From UBA5793 sp040255465 (GTDB lineage: Bacteria; Planctomycetota; Phycisphaerae; Phycisphaerales; UBA5793), in the NCBI GenBank assembly GCA_040255465.1, contig JBDZVA010000004.1, positions 310,001 to 374,000 on the forward strand: a stretch of 64,000 nucleotides of DNA. Reading direction: 5' to 3'. Below the pieces are notes generated by a model, which did not search any database, was not told where the DNA came from, and was given only the letters and a program-made list of their open reading frames with translations. Both the position numbers and the translations under genes were made by a program. Positions 53,861 through 63,462 of this stretch are shown piece after piece (position 1 is the first letter of the stretch; every line of letters starts with the position of its first letter).

Positions 53861-53866
53861 AATATA
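53861..53866 (-). promoter_or_regulatory. Putative -10 (TATATT) 7 bases before dprA
   Basis: TATATT on the minus strand ends 7 bases before ATG 53853, with no Shine-Dalgarno between them. It fits a leaderless transcript. Confidence 0.4.
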
Positions 53867-53978
53867 TAGCGCCAGCGCAAGCCGGGCAGGCCAAGTCACT
53901 TCCGCCCCGTCAACAAATTCGCTGCATGGATTTGTGCCAATTTGGGGGATTCCCAGTCTTGGCCGACAGTCAATCCAG

Positions 53979-53984
53979 TATGAT
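53979..53984 (+). promoter_or_regulatory. Putative promoter of the three-gene secreted-protein operon
   Basis: TATGAT with a weak -35 (GTCTTG, 17 bases upstream) is the best promoter in the 323-base gap between dprA and this operon. The leader to ATG 54177 would be about 185 bases and holds no gene I can support. Confidence 0.4.
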
Positions 53985-54176
53985 ATGACGGTCTCGCACC
54001 GGTCGAGTGCAAAGGCAGCGCGTGGCTCCCCTGCCGAGGGACATGTCTCCTTCGAATTGTGACGGGCCGGCCGACGAACAAACTCAAATGGTTAGCGCTT
54101 CCATCGACCCGGCTCCGCCGCTGTGGCGCGAACGGGTGCATGTGAGCGCGTGGTGGTTTCTCCGAAAGGTTGAGTC

Positions 54177-55124
54177 ATGCGAACATACGCTATTCGGAAT
54201 CTTTCATTCGCGACTCTCGCTTTGGCAATTGCGGCACTTGCAGCGCCGGCCCATGCCCAGTCAAATCTGCTGGTGGATCCAGGCTTCGAGAACAATCCGC
54301 TTGAAAGCGCGCACAACGTGCTCAACTACTTTGAACAGTACCAGGGCTTCTGGGGGCCCGAGCGCGGGAGCATTGTCGGCCAGGTCGGCCCGGTCATTCC
54401 GCGTGATGGCACAAAGATGCTGCAGATGACTGACGACGGCGGAACTACCACTGCGGTATTCCAGGTCACTGATGTGAGCGCGTACGCCGCGCTAATCGAC
54501 TCCGGGCAGGCCACGGTTTCTTTGAGCGGATTCTGCGATGCCGATCCGGGCATCCCCGCCGCTTTTGGCGCTGCGGCGGTATCGTTCTACGCCTTACCTG
54601 ACTGGTACTCCTCCAACACGTTCATTGCAGACGGCCGCACACTCGACGCCGATCCTGCAACCTGGGAACAAGTTGCCGTCACCGGCGAAGTGCCCATCGG
54701 CACTCGCTGGATGATTAGCCAAGTGTACTTCTCGAACGGTCTGCTGCGAGGTCTGCCAGCCTATGTCGATTCCACCGAGATGACCATCACCGGCGATGGC
54801 GGCACCTTCGATCTGCAAGTCGAGGCGTCCTGCCCCGGCGGCGGACCGATCCAGATCTCATGGACCGGCGCTTCTCCGGGCGGCTGGATCGTGCTGATAA
54901 ACGCGCTCACCGAAGGCACGGTCAGCATCCCGCGCTGGTCCCCTTGCGCCGGCACGATGCTGGGACTTGGATCACATGGCATCCGAACCGTGTGGCATGG
55001 ACCAGCGGGAAACAACGGCAGCGGCAACATCCAGGACAGCGCAGGACCACGCGCCTGCGGGACGTACCTGCAGCTGCTCGATCTTGTCAACTGTGAAACA
55101 AGCAATGTCGCACCGGTGAACTAA
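54177..55124 (+). CDS. Secreted protein with shared four-cysteine C-terminal module
   Basis: The 315-residue product has a signal peptide ending PAHAQ and a ~190-residue N-terminal beta-rich domain starting LLVDPGFENNPLE, a start common in exported carbohydrate-binding-like domains. The C-terminal ~100-residue module (ASCPGGGPIQISW ... CAGT ... ACGTYLQLLDL ... CETSNVAPV) recurs in the next two genes. No enzymatic motif is seen. ATG 54177 is preceded by AAGG. It is the first gene of an operon with 20- and 19-base gaps. Confidence 0.75.
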   Translation: MRTYAIRNLSFATLALAIAALAAPAHAQSNLLVDPGFENNPLESAHNVLNYFEQYQGFWGPERGSIVGQVGPVIPRDGTKMLQMTDDGGTTTAVFQVTDVSAYAALIDSGQATVSLSGFCDADPGIPAAFGAAAVSFYALPDWYSSNTFIADGRTLDADPATWEQVAVTGEVPIGTRWMISQVYFSNGLLRGLPAYVDSTEMTITGDGGTFDLQVEASCPGGGPIQISWTGASPGGWIVLINALTEGTVSIPRWSPCAGTMLGLGSHGIRTVWHGPAGNNGSGNIQDSAGPRACGTYLQLLDLVNCETSNVAPVN

Positions 55125-55144
55125 TCCAAAGAAAGTGCAGCAAC

Positions 55145-56677
55145 ATGAACTCAAAGAAGACGTATCCCTGGATGATCGGCTTTTTCGCTACATTTGCCAG
55201 CATGATGGTGCTTCAGTCGAACGCGAGTGCCCAGTGCGATCCGCAGCAGACTGCTAAGCTCCTCGCTTCAAACGGCTCAGCGGGTGCCGAATTCGGTTGG
55301 TCGGTCTCAGTTAGCGGGGACAAGGCCGTTGCGGGGTCGCCCGACGGCAACGGCCGAGTGGGGGGCACCGGTTCGGCGTACGTCTACGAAAAGGTTGATG
55401 GCGTATGGACCTTCGTTTCCAGACTAGACGCCTCTGACGGCGCGTTCGGCGACTACTTCGGCGGTTCGGTTTCGATTTGCGGCGACACCGTGGTCGTAGG
55501 CGCGCCGGGCGACGACGATTCCGGAGGCGCCTCTGGGTCTGTATACGTCTTCGACAGGATCGGCGGCGCGTGGACCCAGGTAGCCAAACTCCTTCCCTCC
55601 GACGGAAACGCTCGAGATTGGTTCGGCGGCGCCGTCTCAATCAGCGGAGACACCCTTGTTGTAGGGGCCGATAGCGACGACGCCGGCTCGGCCTATGTCT
55701 TCGAAAGGGCTGGCGGTGCGTGGACCCAGGTAGCCAAACTCCTTCCCTCCGGCGGATACGCTCGAGCCCGGTTCGGCTGCTCCGTCTCGATCGATGGCGA
55801 CACCGCCGTCATCGGCGCAAGTAACGATGACGATCTGGGTAACCAGTCCGGTTCAGCGTACGTCTTCCAAGAGATCGGCGGCGACTGGAAGCGGGTTGCC
55901 AGGCTCCTCGCATCTGACGGCGCGGCACGCAACTACTTCGGCGGTTCCGTTTCCATCAGTGGCGACACCGCCATTGTGGGCGCAGGCGGCAACGGTACTT
56001 TCCTCAGTTCGGCGTACGCATTTGAGATGATCGACGGCGTCTGGATTCAGGTCGCCGAACTTCTTGCCTCCGACGGCGCGGCGGGCGACCGGTTTGGCAG
56101 ATCCGTCTCGATCGACGGTGACCGCACCGTCGTGTCAGCGTATGGAGTGGGGGGCAAATCGGGCGCGGCATACGTCTTTGAGAAAATCGGCGCCATGTGG
56201 ACGCAGACCGCCAAGTTCTTTCCCTCCGACGGCGCCGCATTCAAGTACTTCGGCTACTGGGTCTCAATCAGCGGGGGGACTTCCCTTGTTGGTGCATTTG
56301 GTGACGACTGGGGTGGTGAGGACACCGGGTCGGCGTATGTATTCGATCTCAACTGCGGACCGGAAATAAGCTCCGTGGCGTCATGTCCTTCCGGCGGGCC
56401 GATCCAGGTGTCTTGGGACGGGGCGACGCCCAACGGGCAGGTTGTGCTGATCTTCGCGCGCAACGAGGGCCCGTTCACCATTCCCAACAACCGGCCGTGT
56501 GCCGGCACGCAACTGGGCCTTGGCAGCAGCCAGATTCAGATCGCCTATCGAGGCAGTGCCGGAGTGGACGGCTCGCGCACCATCAACGCCACGGCCGGAC
56601 CTGCGGCGTGCGGCGGGTATTTGCAACTGCTCGATCTGAGCACGTGCGAGACGAGTAACGTCGCGCCGGTCAAATGA
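55145..56677 (+). CDS. Secreted seven-bladed FG-GAP repeat protein with four-cysteine C-terminal module
   Basis: The 510-residue product has a signal peptide ending NASAQ, then seven ~48-residue repeats with FG-x-SVSI-x-GDT-x-VVGA-x-x-DD. This is the integrin-like FG-GAP unit with its calcium-type D-rich loop, and seven of them should close a beta-propeller. SGSAYVF occurs between blades. The C-terminal ~100 residues carry the shared module (SCPSGGPIQVSW ... CAGTQLGLGS ... ACGGYLQLLDLSTCETSN). It is probably a surface or secreted adhesion or glycan-binding protein. AGCAACATGA before the start also precedes the next gene in similar form. Confidence 0.85.
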   Translation: MNSKKTYPWMIGFFATFASMMVLQSNASAQCDPQQTAKLLASNGSAGAEFGWSVSVSGDKAVAGSPDGNGRVGGTGSAYVYEKVDGVWTFVSRLDASDGAFGDYFGGSVSICGDTVVVGAPGDDDSGGASGSVYVFDRIGGAWTQVAKLLPSDGNARDWFGGAVSISGDTLVVGADSDDAGSAYVFERAGGAWTQVAKLLPSGGYARARFGCSVSIDGDTAVIGASNDDDLGNQSGSAYVFQEIGGDWKRVARLLASDGAARNYFGGSVSISGDTAIVGAGGNGTFLSSAYAFEMIDGVWIQVAELLASDGAAGDRFGRSVSIDGDRTVVSAYGVGGKSGAAYVFEKIGAMWTQTAKFFPSDGAAFKYFGYWVSISGGTSLVGAFGDDWGGEDTGSAYVFDLNCGPEISSVASCPSGGPIQVSWDGATPNGQVVLIFARNEGPFTIPNNRPCAGTQLGLGSSQIQIAYRGSAGVDGSRTINATAGPAACGGYLQLLDLSTCETSNVAPVK

Positions 56678-56696
56678 TCAAACAAAGAGCGGCAAC

Positions 56697-58259
56697 ATGA
56701 TCTCCACTCCAAGTCTCCCGTTGATGATCGGTCTCGTCGTACTGTGCAGTACTAAGGTGCTCCATTCGCCGGCGAACGCGCAGTGCGATCCGCAGGAGGT
56801 GGTCAAACTTCTTGCTGCGGACGGCGCGAGGGGTGACTGGTTCGGTTCCTCTGTCTCGATCAGCGGCGGCGCCGTCATCGCGGGAGCGCCCGGGCACAGC
56901 GATCCAGTTCGCGTTTCCGGCGCGGCTTACGTCTACGAGCAGATCGGCGGCGTATGGACGCGGGTCGCCCAACTCGGCTCGGACGAAGGCATCACTGCCG
57001 ACTTTGGAATCTCCGTTTCGATCAATGGCAATGCGGCCATCGTCGGGGCCTACCTCGACAGCGATCGTGGCGTGAGCGCGGGTGCCGCGTACGTGTTTGA
57101 GAGGATCGACGGCGACTGGGTGCAAGTCGCCAAACTTCACGCTTCAGACGGGGTAACGAACGACTACTTCGGCGCCGCCGTGTCGATCAGCGATGACACG
57201 GCCGTTGTCGGGGCGTGGGGCGACGATGACCTGGGCAGCCATTGCGGATCGGCCTACGTCTTCGAGAAGGTCGGCGGGGTCTGGATGCAGGTTGCCAAAC
57301 TCGGCGCCGACGACGGCGCGATGAACGACTACTTCGGCTGGTCCGTTTCAGTCAGCGGCGACACTGCCATTGTGGGCGCACTGGCCGACGACGACGTCGG
57401 GAGCAACTCCGGCTCGGCCTATGTCTTCGAGAAGGCGGGCGGCGCGTGGGCGGAGGTCGCCAAACTTGTGGCGGCCGACGGCGCGGATGGTGCGTTTTTT
57501 GGCAACGCCGTCTCCATCGGCGACGATGTCGCCATCGTCGGCGCGCAAGGCGATGATGACCTTGGCAACGACTCCGGTTCGGCGTATGTCTTCGAACGAG
57601 TCGGCGGGACGTGGGTGCAGGTCAACAAACTGCTCGCCTCGGATGGCGCTGCGGATGATTCATTCGGCACTTCCGTCGCGATCGACGGCGACAAAGCCAT
57701 CGTCGGCGCGCCCGGCGATGACCCATCCGGCGACTCCTCCGGTTCGGCGTATCTCTTCGCGCGCGTCGGCGGCCACTGGATGCAAGTGAGCAAACTCCTC
57801 GCGTCAGATGGTGCGGCGAATGACTCGTTCGGCTGCTGCGTCTCACTCAGCGACGCCACGGTCGCGGCGGGAGCATTCGGAGATGGTGATTCCGGGTACC
57901 AGTCGGGGTCGGCATATCTGTTCGACGCGGCGTGCGACGGGCCGCAACTGGACGTGAACGCCTCCTGCCCCGGTGGTGGGCCGCTTCAGGTGTCGTGGGA
58001 TGGAGCGACGGGCGGCGGGGAGATCGCTCTGGTCTTTGCGCGCAATCAAGGTTCGTTCATCATTCCCAACAACGTCTCGTGCGCGGGAACTCAATTGGGC
58101 CTTGGCAGCAGCCAGATTCAGGTTGCGTATCGCGGCAGCGCCGGAGTGGATGGCTCGCGCACATTCAACGCCAATGCCGGACCCGCGGCGTGCGGCGGGT
58201 ATCTGCAATTGCTTGATCTGAGTACGTGCGGGACGAGTAACGTCGCGGCGATTCAATAA
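56697..58259 (+). CDS. Secreted seven-bladed FG-GAP repeat protein, tandem paralogue
   Basis: The 520-residue product is a paralogue of the preceding protein, with a signal peptide (LPLMIGLVVLCSTKVLHSPANAQ). Seven FG-GAP blades follow (DWFGSSVSI ... DYFGAAVSI ... DSFGTSVAI ... and so on) with DxDDxG-type loops, and then the same C-terminal four-cysteine module (SCPGGGPLQVSW ... CAGTQLGLGSSQ ... ACGGYLQLLDLSTCGTSN). The two are alike along their length, and a shared upstream GCGGCAACATGA/GCAGCAACATGA suggests recent duplication. A terminator follows. Confidence 0.85.
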   Translation: MISTPSLPLMIGLVVLCSTKVLHSPANAQCDPQEVVKLLAADGARGDWFGSSVSISGGAVIAGAPGHSDPVRVSGAAYVYEQIGGVWTRVAQLGSDEGITADFGISVSINGNAAIVGAYLDSDRGVSAGAAYVFERIDGDWVQVAKLHASDGVTNDYFGAAVSISDDTAVVGAWGDDDLGSHCGSAYVFEKVGGVWMQVAKLGADDGAMNDYFGWSVSVSGDTAIVGALADDDVGSNSGSAYVFEKAGGAWAEVAKLVAADGADGAFFGNAVSIGDDVAIVGAQGDDDLGNDSGSAYVFERVGGTWVQVNKLLASDGAADDSFGTSVAIDGDKAIVGAPGDDPSGDSSGSAYLFARVGGHWMQVSKLLASDGAANDSFGCCVSLSDATVAAGAFGDGDSGYQSGSAYLFDAACDGPQLDVNASCPGGGPLQVSWDGATGGGEIALVFARNQGSFIIPNNVSCAGTQLGLGSSQIQVAYRGSAGVDGSRTFNANAGPAACGGYLQLLDLSTCGTSNVAAIQ

Positions 58260-58285
58260 GACGACGACAATACATCACGCATTCG

Positions 58286-58320
58286 AGGCCCATGTTCGTT
58301 GAACATGGGCTTCTGCTTCT
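58286..58320 (+). terminator. Rho-independent terminator of the secreted-protein operon
   Basis: GCCCATGTTC pairs perfectly with GAACATGGGC around a GTT loop and is followed by TTCTGCTTCT. It lies 26 bases after the last stop and abuts the end of the convergent sugar transferase gene. Confidence 0.8.
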
Positions 58321-59591
58321 CACGCCCCACTCCGATTCGCCAGCCCAAGCGTCGCGATGATCAGCGCGAGGTCGAGGATCGGGCCGCGGTGGGCGATGTA
58401 GGCGAGGTCGTACTCGATGTGCTCGTGAATCGGGTCGTTGCGGTGCGGGGAAACCTGCCAGAGGCCGGTGATGCCCGGCTTGACGAGCAGGCGCTGCTGC
58501 TGGCGCTGGTCGTACTCTTCGACGATGAAGGGCATCTCGGGTCGCGGGCCCACCAGGCGCATCTGACCGAAGAGGACGTTGACGAGTTGGGGAAATTCAT
58601 CGAGCGAGAGGCGGCGCATCCAGCGGCCGACGCGGGTGACGCGCGGGTCGAAATCTTCGCGCGGACTCTCGCCGTACTTGTCGGCCTGAACGCTCATGGT
58701 GCGGAACTTGTAAACGGTGAAGATGGCGCCGTTGAGCCCGACGCGCTCCTGGCTGAAGAAGACGGGGCCGCCGTCGTCGAGCTTGATCAGCGCGGCCACA
58801 CCCAGCGCCAGCGGCCACATCGTGAGGGTGGCGACGAAGGCGATGGCGCGATTGAGCCAGTCGAGGATCATGTTGGTGATCGGGCCCGCCGGTCGCGCCA
58901 TGGAAGCGAAGAGCAGACAGTCGTCGCCGATGATCACATCGCCGGCCGGACGCAGGCGAAGAGCCATCTCGCGCAACTGGGGTTCAAGGACGAGCACGGT
59001 CTCGCCGCGTTCGAGCCAGGCGTGGATGCGTCGCTCCCAGGCTTCAGGCTCGGGTCGATCAGCACGAAACGGCGCGAAGCGGCAGCCGGCGTGGCCGAGC
59101 AGGTCGAGGCACTGGTCGAAGGTGCCGACAGCGGCGCCGAGGTTGGACGGGCTGCCCAGAATGCGCACCCACGACGCTGGCTTGCCTCGGAAAAAGAGCG
59201 CCTGGCCCGCAAGCGCGGCAAAGGTGATCGCCTGAAGAAAGAGCGGCAGCCAGACAGGTTCACCCGTCGCCCACGCCAGCGCGCAGGCAGGCACGCCAAC
59301 GAGCAGCAGCACGCGCAGTTGATCGGCGATGACCTCGGCGGGCAGGCGCACCGACCAGCCGCGCAGGGCACGGGTTCGCGCGAGCGTCCAGATCCATGCG
59401 AAGAAGCCGGCACTGAGTGCGAATGAGACGACCGGCGCGCGATGCGCCGCCCACGCAATCACTGGAATGTGCGTGAGCATGAGCAGCGCCACGGCCATGC
59501 GTCGGCGCTTCCAGTAGCCGAACGGCAGCGACGCGCCAAAACTCCGGCGCGGCCGCACCGCGAGCGGCAAAGACTGGACGGCTCTGGTCAT
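58320..59591 (-). CDS. Undecaprenyl-phosphate sugar transferase (exopolysaccharide initiation)
   Basis: The 423-residue product has four N-terminal membrane helices and a central region with a CoA-binding-like/Rossmann domain. The C-terminal bacterial sugar transferase domain follows: KLDDGGPVFFSQERVGLNG, VYKFRTM, RRLSLDEFPQLVNVL, MRLVGPRPE and KPGITGLWQV. Such enzymes put the first sugar phosphate on undecaprenyl phosphate for exopolysaccharide or O-antigen synthesis. ATG 59591 is chosen; an earlier ATG is in frame. No further polysaccharide genes are seen here. Confidence 0.85.
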   Translation of the reverse strand: MTRAVQSLPLAVRPRRSFGASLPFGYWKRRRMAVALLMLTHIPVIAWAAHRAPVVSFALSAGFFAWIWTLARTRALRGWSVRLPAEVIADQLRVLLLVGVPACALAWATGEPVWLPLFLQAITFAALAGQALFFRGKPASWVRILGSPSNLGAAVGTFDQCLDLLGHAGCRFAPFRADRPEPEAWERRIHAWLERGETVLVLEPQLREMALRLRPAGDVIIGDDCLLFASMARPAGPITNMILDWLNRAIAFVATLTMWPLALGVAALIKLDDGGPVFFSQERVGLNGAIFTVYKFRTMSVQADKYGESPREDFDPRVTRVGRWMRRLSLDEFPQLVNVLFGQMRLVGPRPEMPFIVEEYDQRQQQRLLVKPGITGLWQVSPHRNDPIHEHIEYDLAYIAHRGPILDLALIIATLGLANRSGA

Positions 59592-59791
59592 TTGGGCACC
59601 GGTCACGTTCCACCACTCCAAAGTCCCATACACCCACCTGCACCGCGTGCAGTTCCATGTCAAGCGTGCCATATGGGAGTCGTGGTGTCGAGCGGAGTGA
59701 CGGATTGGAGAGCCGGCGCGCGGCGGCGCATCGGTACAGACGGCACAGATGGTGCACGCAGCGGGCGATAACCGGTCGCGAAGGACTGCGG

Positions 59792-61564
59792 CTAGGAATG
59801 GGCGTGAATCGCCCCGGCCCGCCCCAGGGCGTCGTCGAGGTCGCCGACGATGTTGTCCAGTCCGATCACTCGATCGAGCCCGGCCTTGGTGAGTACGAGC
59901 AGCGGCTGGGTGTGGATGCCTGAGAGGATCAAAGTGGTCCCCTGGCGGTGGCACTTGTGGTAGAACTCTTCGAGAGCGTGCAGGCCGGTGGCGTCCATGG
60001 CCGGCACGCGGCGCATGCGCAGGATGAACGCGCGAGGCGTGGGCTCCATGCCCCCCAGAGTATCTTTAAGGCGATCCGCCACGCCAAAGAAGAATGGGCC
60101 GTCGATCTCAAAGACCTCAACATCGTGCGGGATCGTCCGCTTGCCCAGGGCCATCGGATCGCTCTCCTCGGCCAGTTCGCGCTCGTCGATGTGGTTGGCA
60201 AGCATCTCGTCGGTGATCTCGCTCACATTGGACACAGTACTCATGCGCTTCATGAAGAGCATGCTCGCCAGCACCATGCCCACCCCCACCGCGATCGTCA
60301 GGTCGGCAAACACCGTCAGGCCAAAGGTCGTAAGCAGCACGAGAATGTCGCTGCGCGGCGCGCGGAGGATAAAGCGAAAGTGATCGATCTCACTCATGTT
60401 CCACGCGACCATGATGAGCACCGCCGCGAGCGTGGGCAGCGGGATGAGCTTGGCCAGCGGCGCGAGAAAGAGCATGAAGGCCAGCAGCACGCCCGCGTGG
60501 ATCATCCCGGCAAAGGGCGTGCGCCCGCCGGACTTGACGTTGGCGGCGGTTCGCGCGATGGCGCCGGTGGCGGGGATGCCAAAGAAGAGGACCGAGCCGA
60601 TGTTGGCCAGCCCCTGCCCGACGAGTTCGCAGTCGGACTTGTGTCGCGTGCCGAGCATGCCGTCGGCAACGACCGCCGCCAGAAGTGACTCGATCCCCGC
60701 CAGCACGGCGATGGTCGTGGCGTCGGGGATCAGATCGCGCACCATCGACCAGTCGAAGTGCGGCCAATGCGGCATGGGCAACATCTTCGGAATGCCCTGC
60801 GTAAAGCGCGAGCCGATTGTCTCGACCGTGCCGCCCAGCGCCTTGTCCATGCCGGTGAAATGCACGATGATCGACGCGAGGATGACGGCGACAATGGCGC
60901 CGGGGATGCGCGAGAAGTAGCGGCGCATGATCAACAGCACCGCCATTGAGCCGACCGACACCCCCACCGTCGACCAGTCGATCGTGTCGATCGATGCCGC
61001 GATCATCTGCAACTTGCCAACAAACTCGGGCGGCAGCGACACGGCCTGGCCAGCGGCATCATGCGGCGACACGCCGAGGAACTCTTTGATCTGCTGCGAG
61101 GCGATGATGACGGCGATACCGGTCGTGAAGCCCGTCGTCACCGGGTATGGGATGAACTTGATCATCGACCCGAAACGAAACAGGCCCATGAGAATGAGGA
61201 TGACGGCGGCCATGAGCGTGGCGGTGGCGAGGCCGTCGTAGCCGTGGCGCGAAGCGACCCCGTAGATGATGACGATGAACGCGCCCGTGGGCCCACCGAT
61301 GAGCACTCGCGAGCCGCCGAAGAATGACATGAGAAAGCCGGCGACGACGGCGGTGAACAGACCCATCGCCGGCGGCGTGAGCCACGGGTGGATGGCCGCG
61401 AGATCCGCCGCGACGTTTTCGGGAATGGAACTGATGCCAAAGGCCATTGCCAGGGGCAGGGCGATGACCGCGACGGTGATGCCGGCGATCAGGTCGCCGG
61501 CGAACTTGCCGGCGGTATAGCCCTCGCGCAGGCAGAGGACCCACTTTGGTGTCAGAAAATGCAT
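59792..61564 (-). CDS. SulP-family anion transporter with STAS domain
   Basis: The 590-residue product has the SLC26/SulP 14-helix pattern: FAGDLIAGITVAVIALPLAMAFGISS at the start, then AADLAAIHPWLTPPAMGLFTAVVAGF and FGGSRVLIGGPTGAFIV. A C-terminal STAS domain (RMRRVPAMDATGLHALEEFYHKC) follows. It would move sulfate, bicarbonate or a similar anion. ATG 61564 is preferred because its N terminus fits the family, although no clear Shine-Dalgarno precedes it; ATGs further upstream (to 61645) are possible. A sulfotransferase gene is present elsewhere in the window, but nothing links them directly. Confidence 0.88.
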   Translation of the reverse strand: MHFLTPKWVLCLREGYTAGKFAGDLIAGITVAVIALPLAMAFGISSIPENVAADLAAIHPWLTPPAMGLFTAVVAGFLMSFFGGSRVLIGGPTGAFIVIIYGVASRHGYDGLATATLMAAVILILMGLFRFGSMIKFIPYPVTTGFTTGIAVIIASQQIKEFLGVSPHDAAGQAVSLPPEFVGKLQMIAASIDTIDWSTVGVSVGSMAVLLIMRRYFSRIPGAIVAVILASIIVHFTGMDKALGGTVETIGSRFTQGIPKMLPMPHWPHFDWSMVRDLIPDATTIAVLAGIESLLAAVVADGMLGTRHKSDCELVGQGLANIGSVLFFGIPATGAIARTAANVKSGGRTPFAGMIHAGVLLAFMLFLAPLAKLIPLPTLAAVLIMVAWNMSEIDHFRFILRAPRSDILVLLTTFGLTVFADLTIAVGVGMVLASMLFMKRMSTVSNVSEITDEMLANHIDERELAEESDPMALGKRTIPHDVEVFEIDGPFFFGVADRLKDTLGGMEPTPRAFILRMRRVPAMDATGLHALEEFYHKCHRQGTTLILSGIHTQPLLVLTKAGLDRVIGLDNIVGDLDDALGRAGAIHAHS

Positions 61565-61859
61565 GGGTGCGTCCGGGAGGCGCCTCACCGATGGTCGCAG
61601 GACAGGACTCTTCGTCCCCGTGAACATCCGCGGAGCGCGAAGCATGATCGTACGCTGCAGCAGAAGATCGGCTGGAGAGGACGCTTGAATTCAAGCGATT
61701 ACCCGACCGACGCGCAAACTCAGCCAGGCGGGAACGGGCAGAAGAACTCTTAGAAACGGGCCCATTTTCGCCCCGCAGCGCATCCGGAACGGGTAGACTG
61801 GGGTAGCACAGGTCAGCGACCGCCTCGGGCGAGAACCCGGTTGAGCGGAGGGTCGCCGT
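61565..61859. other. Divergent intergenic region
   Basis: About 295 bases lie between the SulP gene and the zinc-ribbon gene. TAGACT at about 61794 may be the -10 for the plus-strand gene, and GGAGGG lies just before ATG 61860. No gene is credible here. Confidence 0.4.
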
Positions 61860-63290
61860 ATGGTTGTCGGATTCATCGTGGGACTTGGAGTGGTCGGCGC
61901 GCTGCTGGTCGTTGGCGGCATGCGCGGCCGTCGTATCGACGATCACCCGGGGTGTCGGCGGTGCGGGTTTGACTTGTTCGGCTCGATGGCGGGGTCAGTG
62001 CGCTGTCCGGAGTGCGGAGCGAACCTCGAACTGAAACGAGCCGTGCGACACGGGCGGCGCAGGCGCCGGCCGGTTGTGCTCGGTGGCGGCGTTTTGCTGA
62101 TTTTGTTGACCGCGACCTGGTTTGTCCTGCTCATCACGGGGGTTCTTGCCAGGTACAACTTCAACCCCTACAAGCCGACGTGGTGGCTGGCGATTGAAGC
62201 GGGATCAACGGATGCGACAACACTGCCGCCCGTACTGAACGAACTTCGCGCGCGGCTGGAGCGGGGCGAACTGAGCGAGGAGCGGATCGAGTCGCTGGCG
62301 GCAACGGGACTTGATCGAGTTGATGCGCTGGGCAAGGCGTGGCCGGGCGAGTGGGACCAGTTCATCCTGCGGGCGTGGCGGTTGCATCATCTCAGCGATG
62401 CGATCAAGCTGCGCTTTACCCCGGTGCTCGCAGAGCAGGATGTGTTTCTTCAGCCGGCATCGATGAACGGTGAACCGGCGGCCATGCCGTGCGCCAGTCT
62501 GCACCTGAGGCGACGTGTCGGCGACGGTTGGTACCGCGTCAAACTCGTCGGGCTGAAGGTCGATGGCGAGGAACGGACGGTGGAGGATGTCCCGTATGAC
62601 GAATTGCCGGGACTATCCGTCGTGAACCGAGGAGCCCCACGACCGCTCGGCGAGCCCATTCTCCTTCCCTCGGAAGGTCCTCATCAAATCGAGATGACGG
62701 TCGAATGGCGGCTTGCGGCGGGCTATGGCAAGTACGATGAGAAGAATCAGCAATCGACGGGCATCGGCTGGCAATCGAAGCATCTCTTTACGCAACCGGA
62801 TTCCGAATCGGATCGGCCCATCCTCGAACTCCTGACAAACGAAGAAACGCGGCTGGCGCTGATGGAGTCGATCTCGGTCCACCTGTATGGCATTCGCGGT
62901 GAAGGCGATGGGCCGCGCCGCGGCGCCGGTGTGCTGAGTTTTCGCGACGTCCCGGTTGATGTGCAGGCCATGATGACGCTTCGCGCCGGCGATCGAGAGA
63001 TCTCGCGCGGCGGAGATGTCATGGCTCAGGCTTCACGCTCGAGCTTTGGTGGTGGTGGATCGAGTAAGACCTTCACCATCAGGCTTCCCGCTGAGTCGAT
63101 CACGAGCATGACCCTTGTGCTGGAGCCACACTGGTTTATGCTCCCGAGCGCCGATCGCAGACCAGCCGGTCCGAATCGCGTCTGGTACGACACGCTGGAG
63201 ATTCCCGACCTTCCAGTGGAATGGTTCGACGACCTTGAAGCCGAACAACTGCCCAAGGGCATTCGCGACATCATCAGTCGCACAAAGTAA
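61860..63290 (+). CDS. Zinc-ribbon membrane protein of unknown function
   Basis: The 476-residue product starts with a short membrane helix (VGFIVGLGVVGALLVVGG). A CxxC-x(n)-CPECG zinc ribbon (CRRCGFDLFG ... CPECGANLE) and a second membrane helix (VVLGGGVLLILLTATWFVLLI) follow. The long C-terminal part is extracytoplasmic or soluble and has no known fold that I can name. The N-terminal ribbon is a pattern seen often in Phycisphaerae proteins of otherwise different content. Expression start ATG 61860 follows GGAGGG. A shorter paralogue lies downstream. Confidence 0.75.
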   Translation: MVVGFIVGLGVVGALLVVGGMRGRRIDDHPGCRRCGFDLFGSMAGSVRCPECGANLELKRAVRHGRRRRRPVVLGGGVLLILLTATWFVLLITGVLARYNFNPYKPTWWLAIEAGSTDATTLPPVLNELRARLERGELSEERIESLAATGLDRVDALGKAWPGEWDQFILRAWRLHHLSDAIKLRFTPVLAEQDVFLQPASMNGEPAAMPCASLHLRRRVGDGWYRVKLVGLKVDGEERTVEDVPYDELPGLSVVNRGAPRPLGEPILLPSEGPHQIEMTVEWRLAAGYGKYDEKNQQSTGIGWQSKHLFTQPDSESDRPILELLTNEETRLALMESISVHLYGIRGEGDGPRRGAGVLSFRDVPVDVQAMMTLRAGDREISRGGDVMAQASRSSFGGGGSSKTFTIRLPAESITSMTLVLEPHWFMLPSADRRPAGPNRVWYDTLEIPDLPVEWFDDLEAEQLPKGIRDIISRTK

Positions 63291-63462
63291 GAACGAAATG
63301 GAGTTCCAGATGTGCGCAGAGCATTCCATACCATTAGCCAAGCGGGTACCGGGTGTGTGAGTACGACGACCCGCAAGACATCGATGCGTTCTGATCACGC
63401 ACAGCATCAGTTCGTTCGAATCGAGTGACACGCTCATGACGTTCCAAGGCCATCCATCGAGC

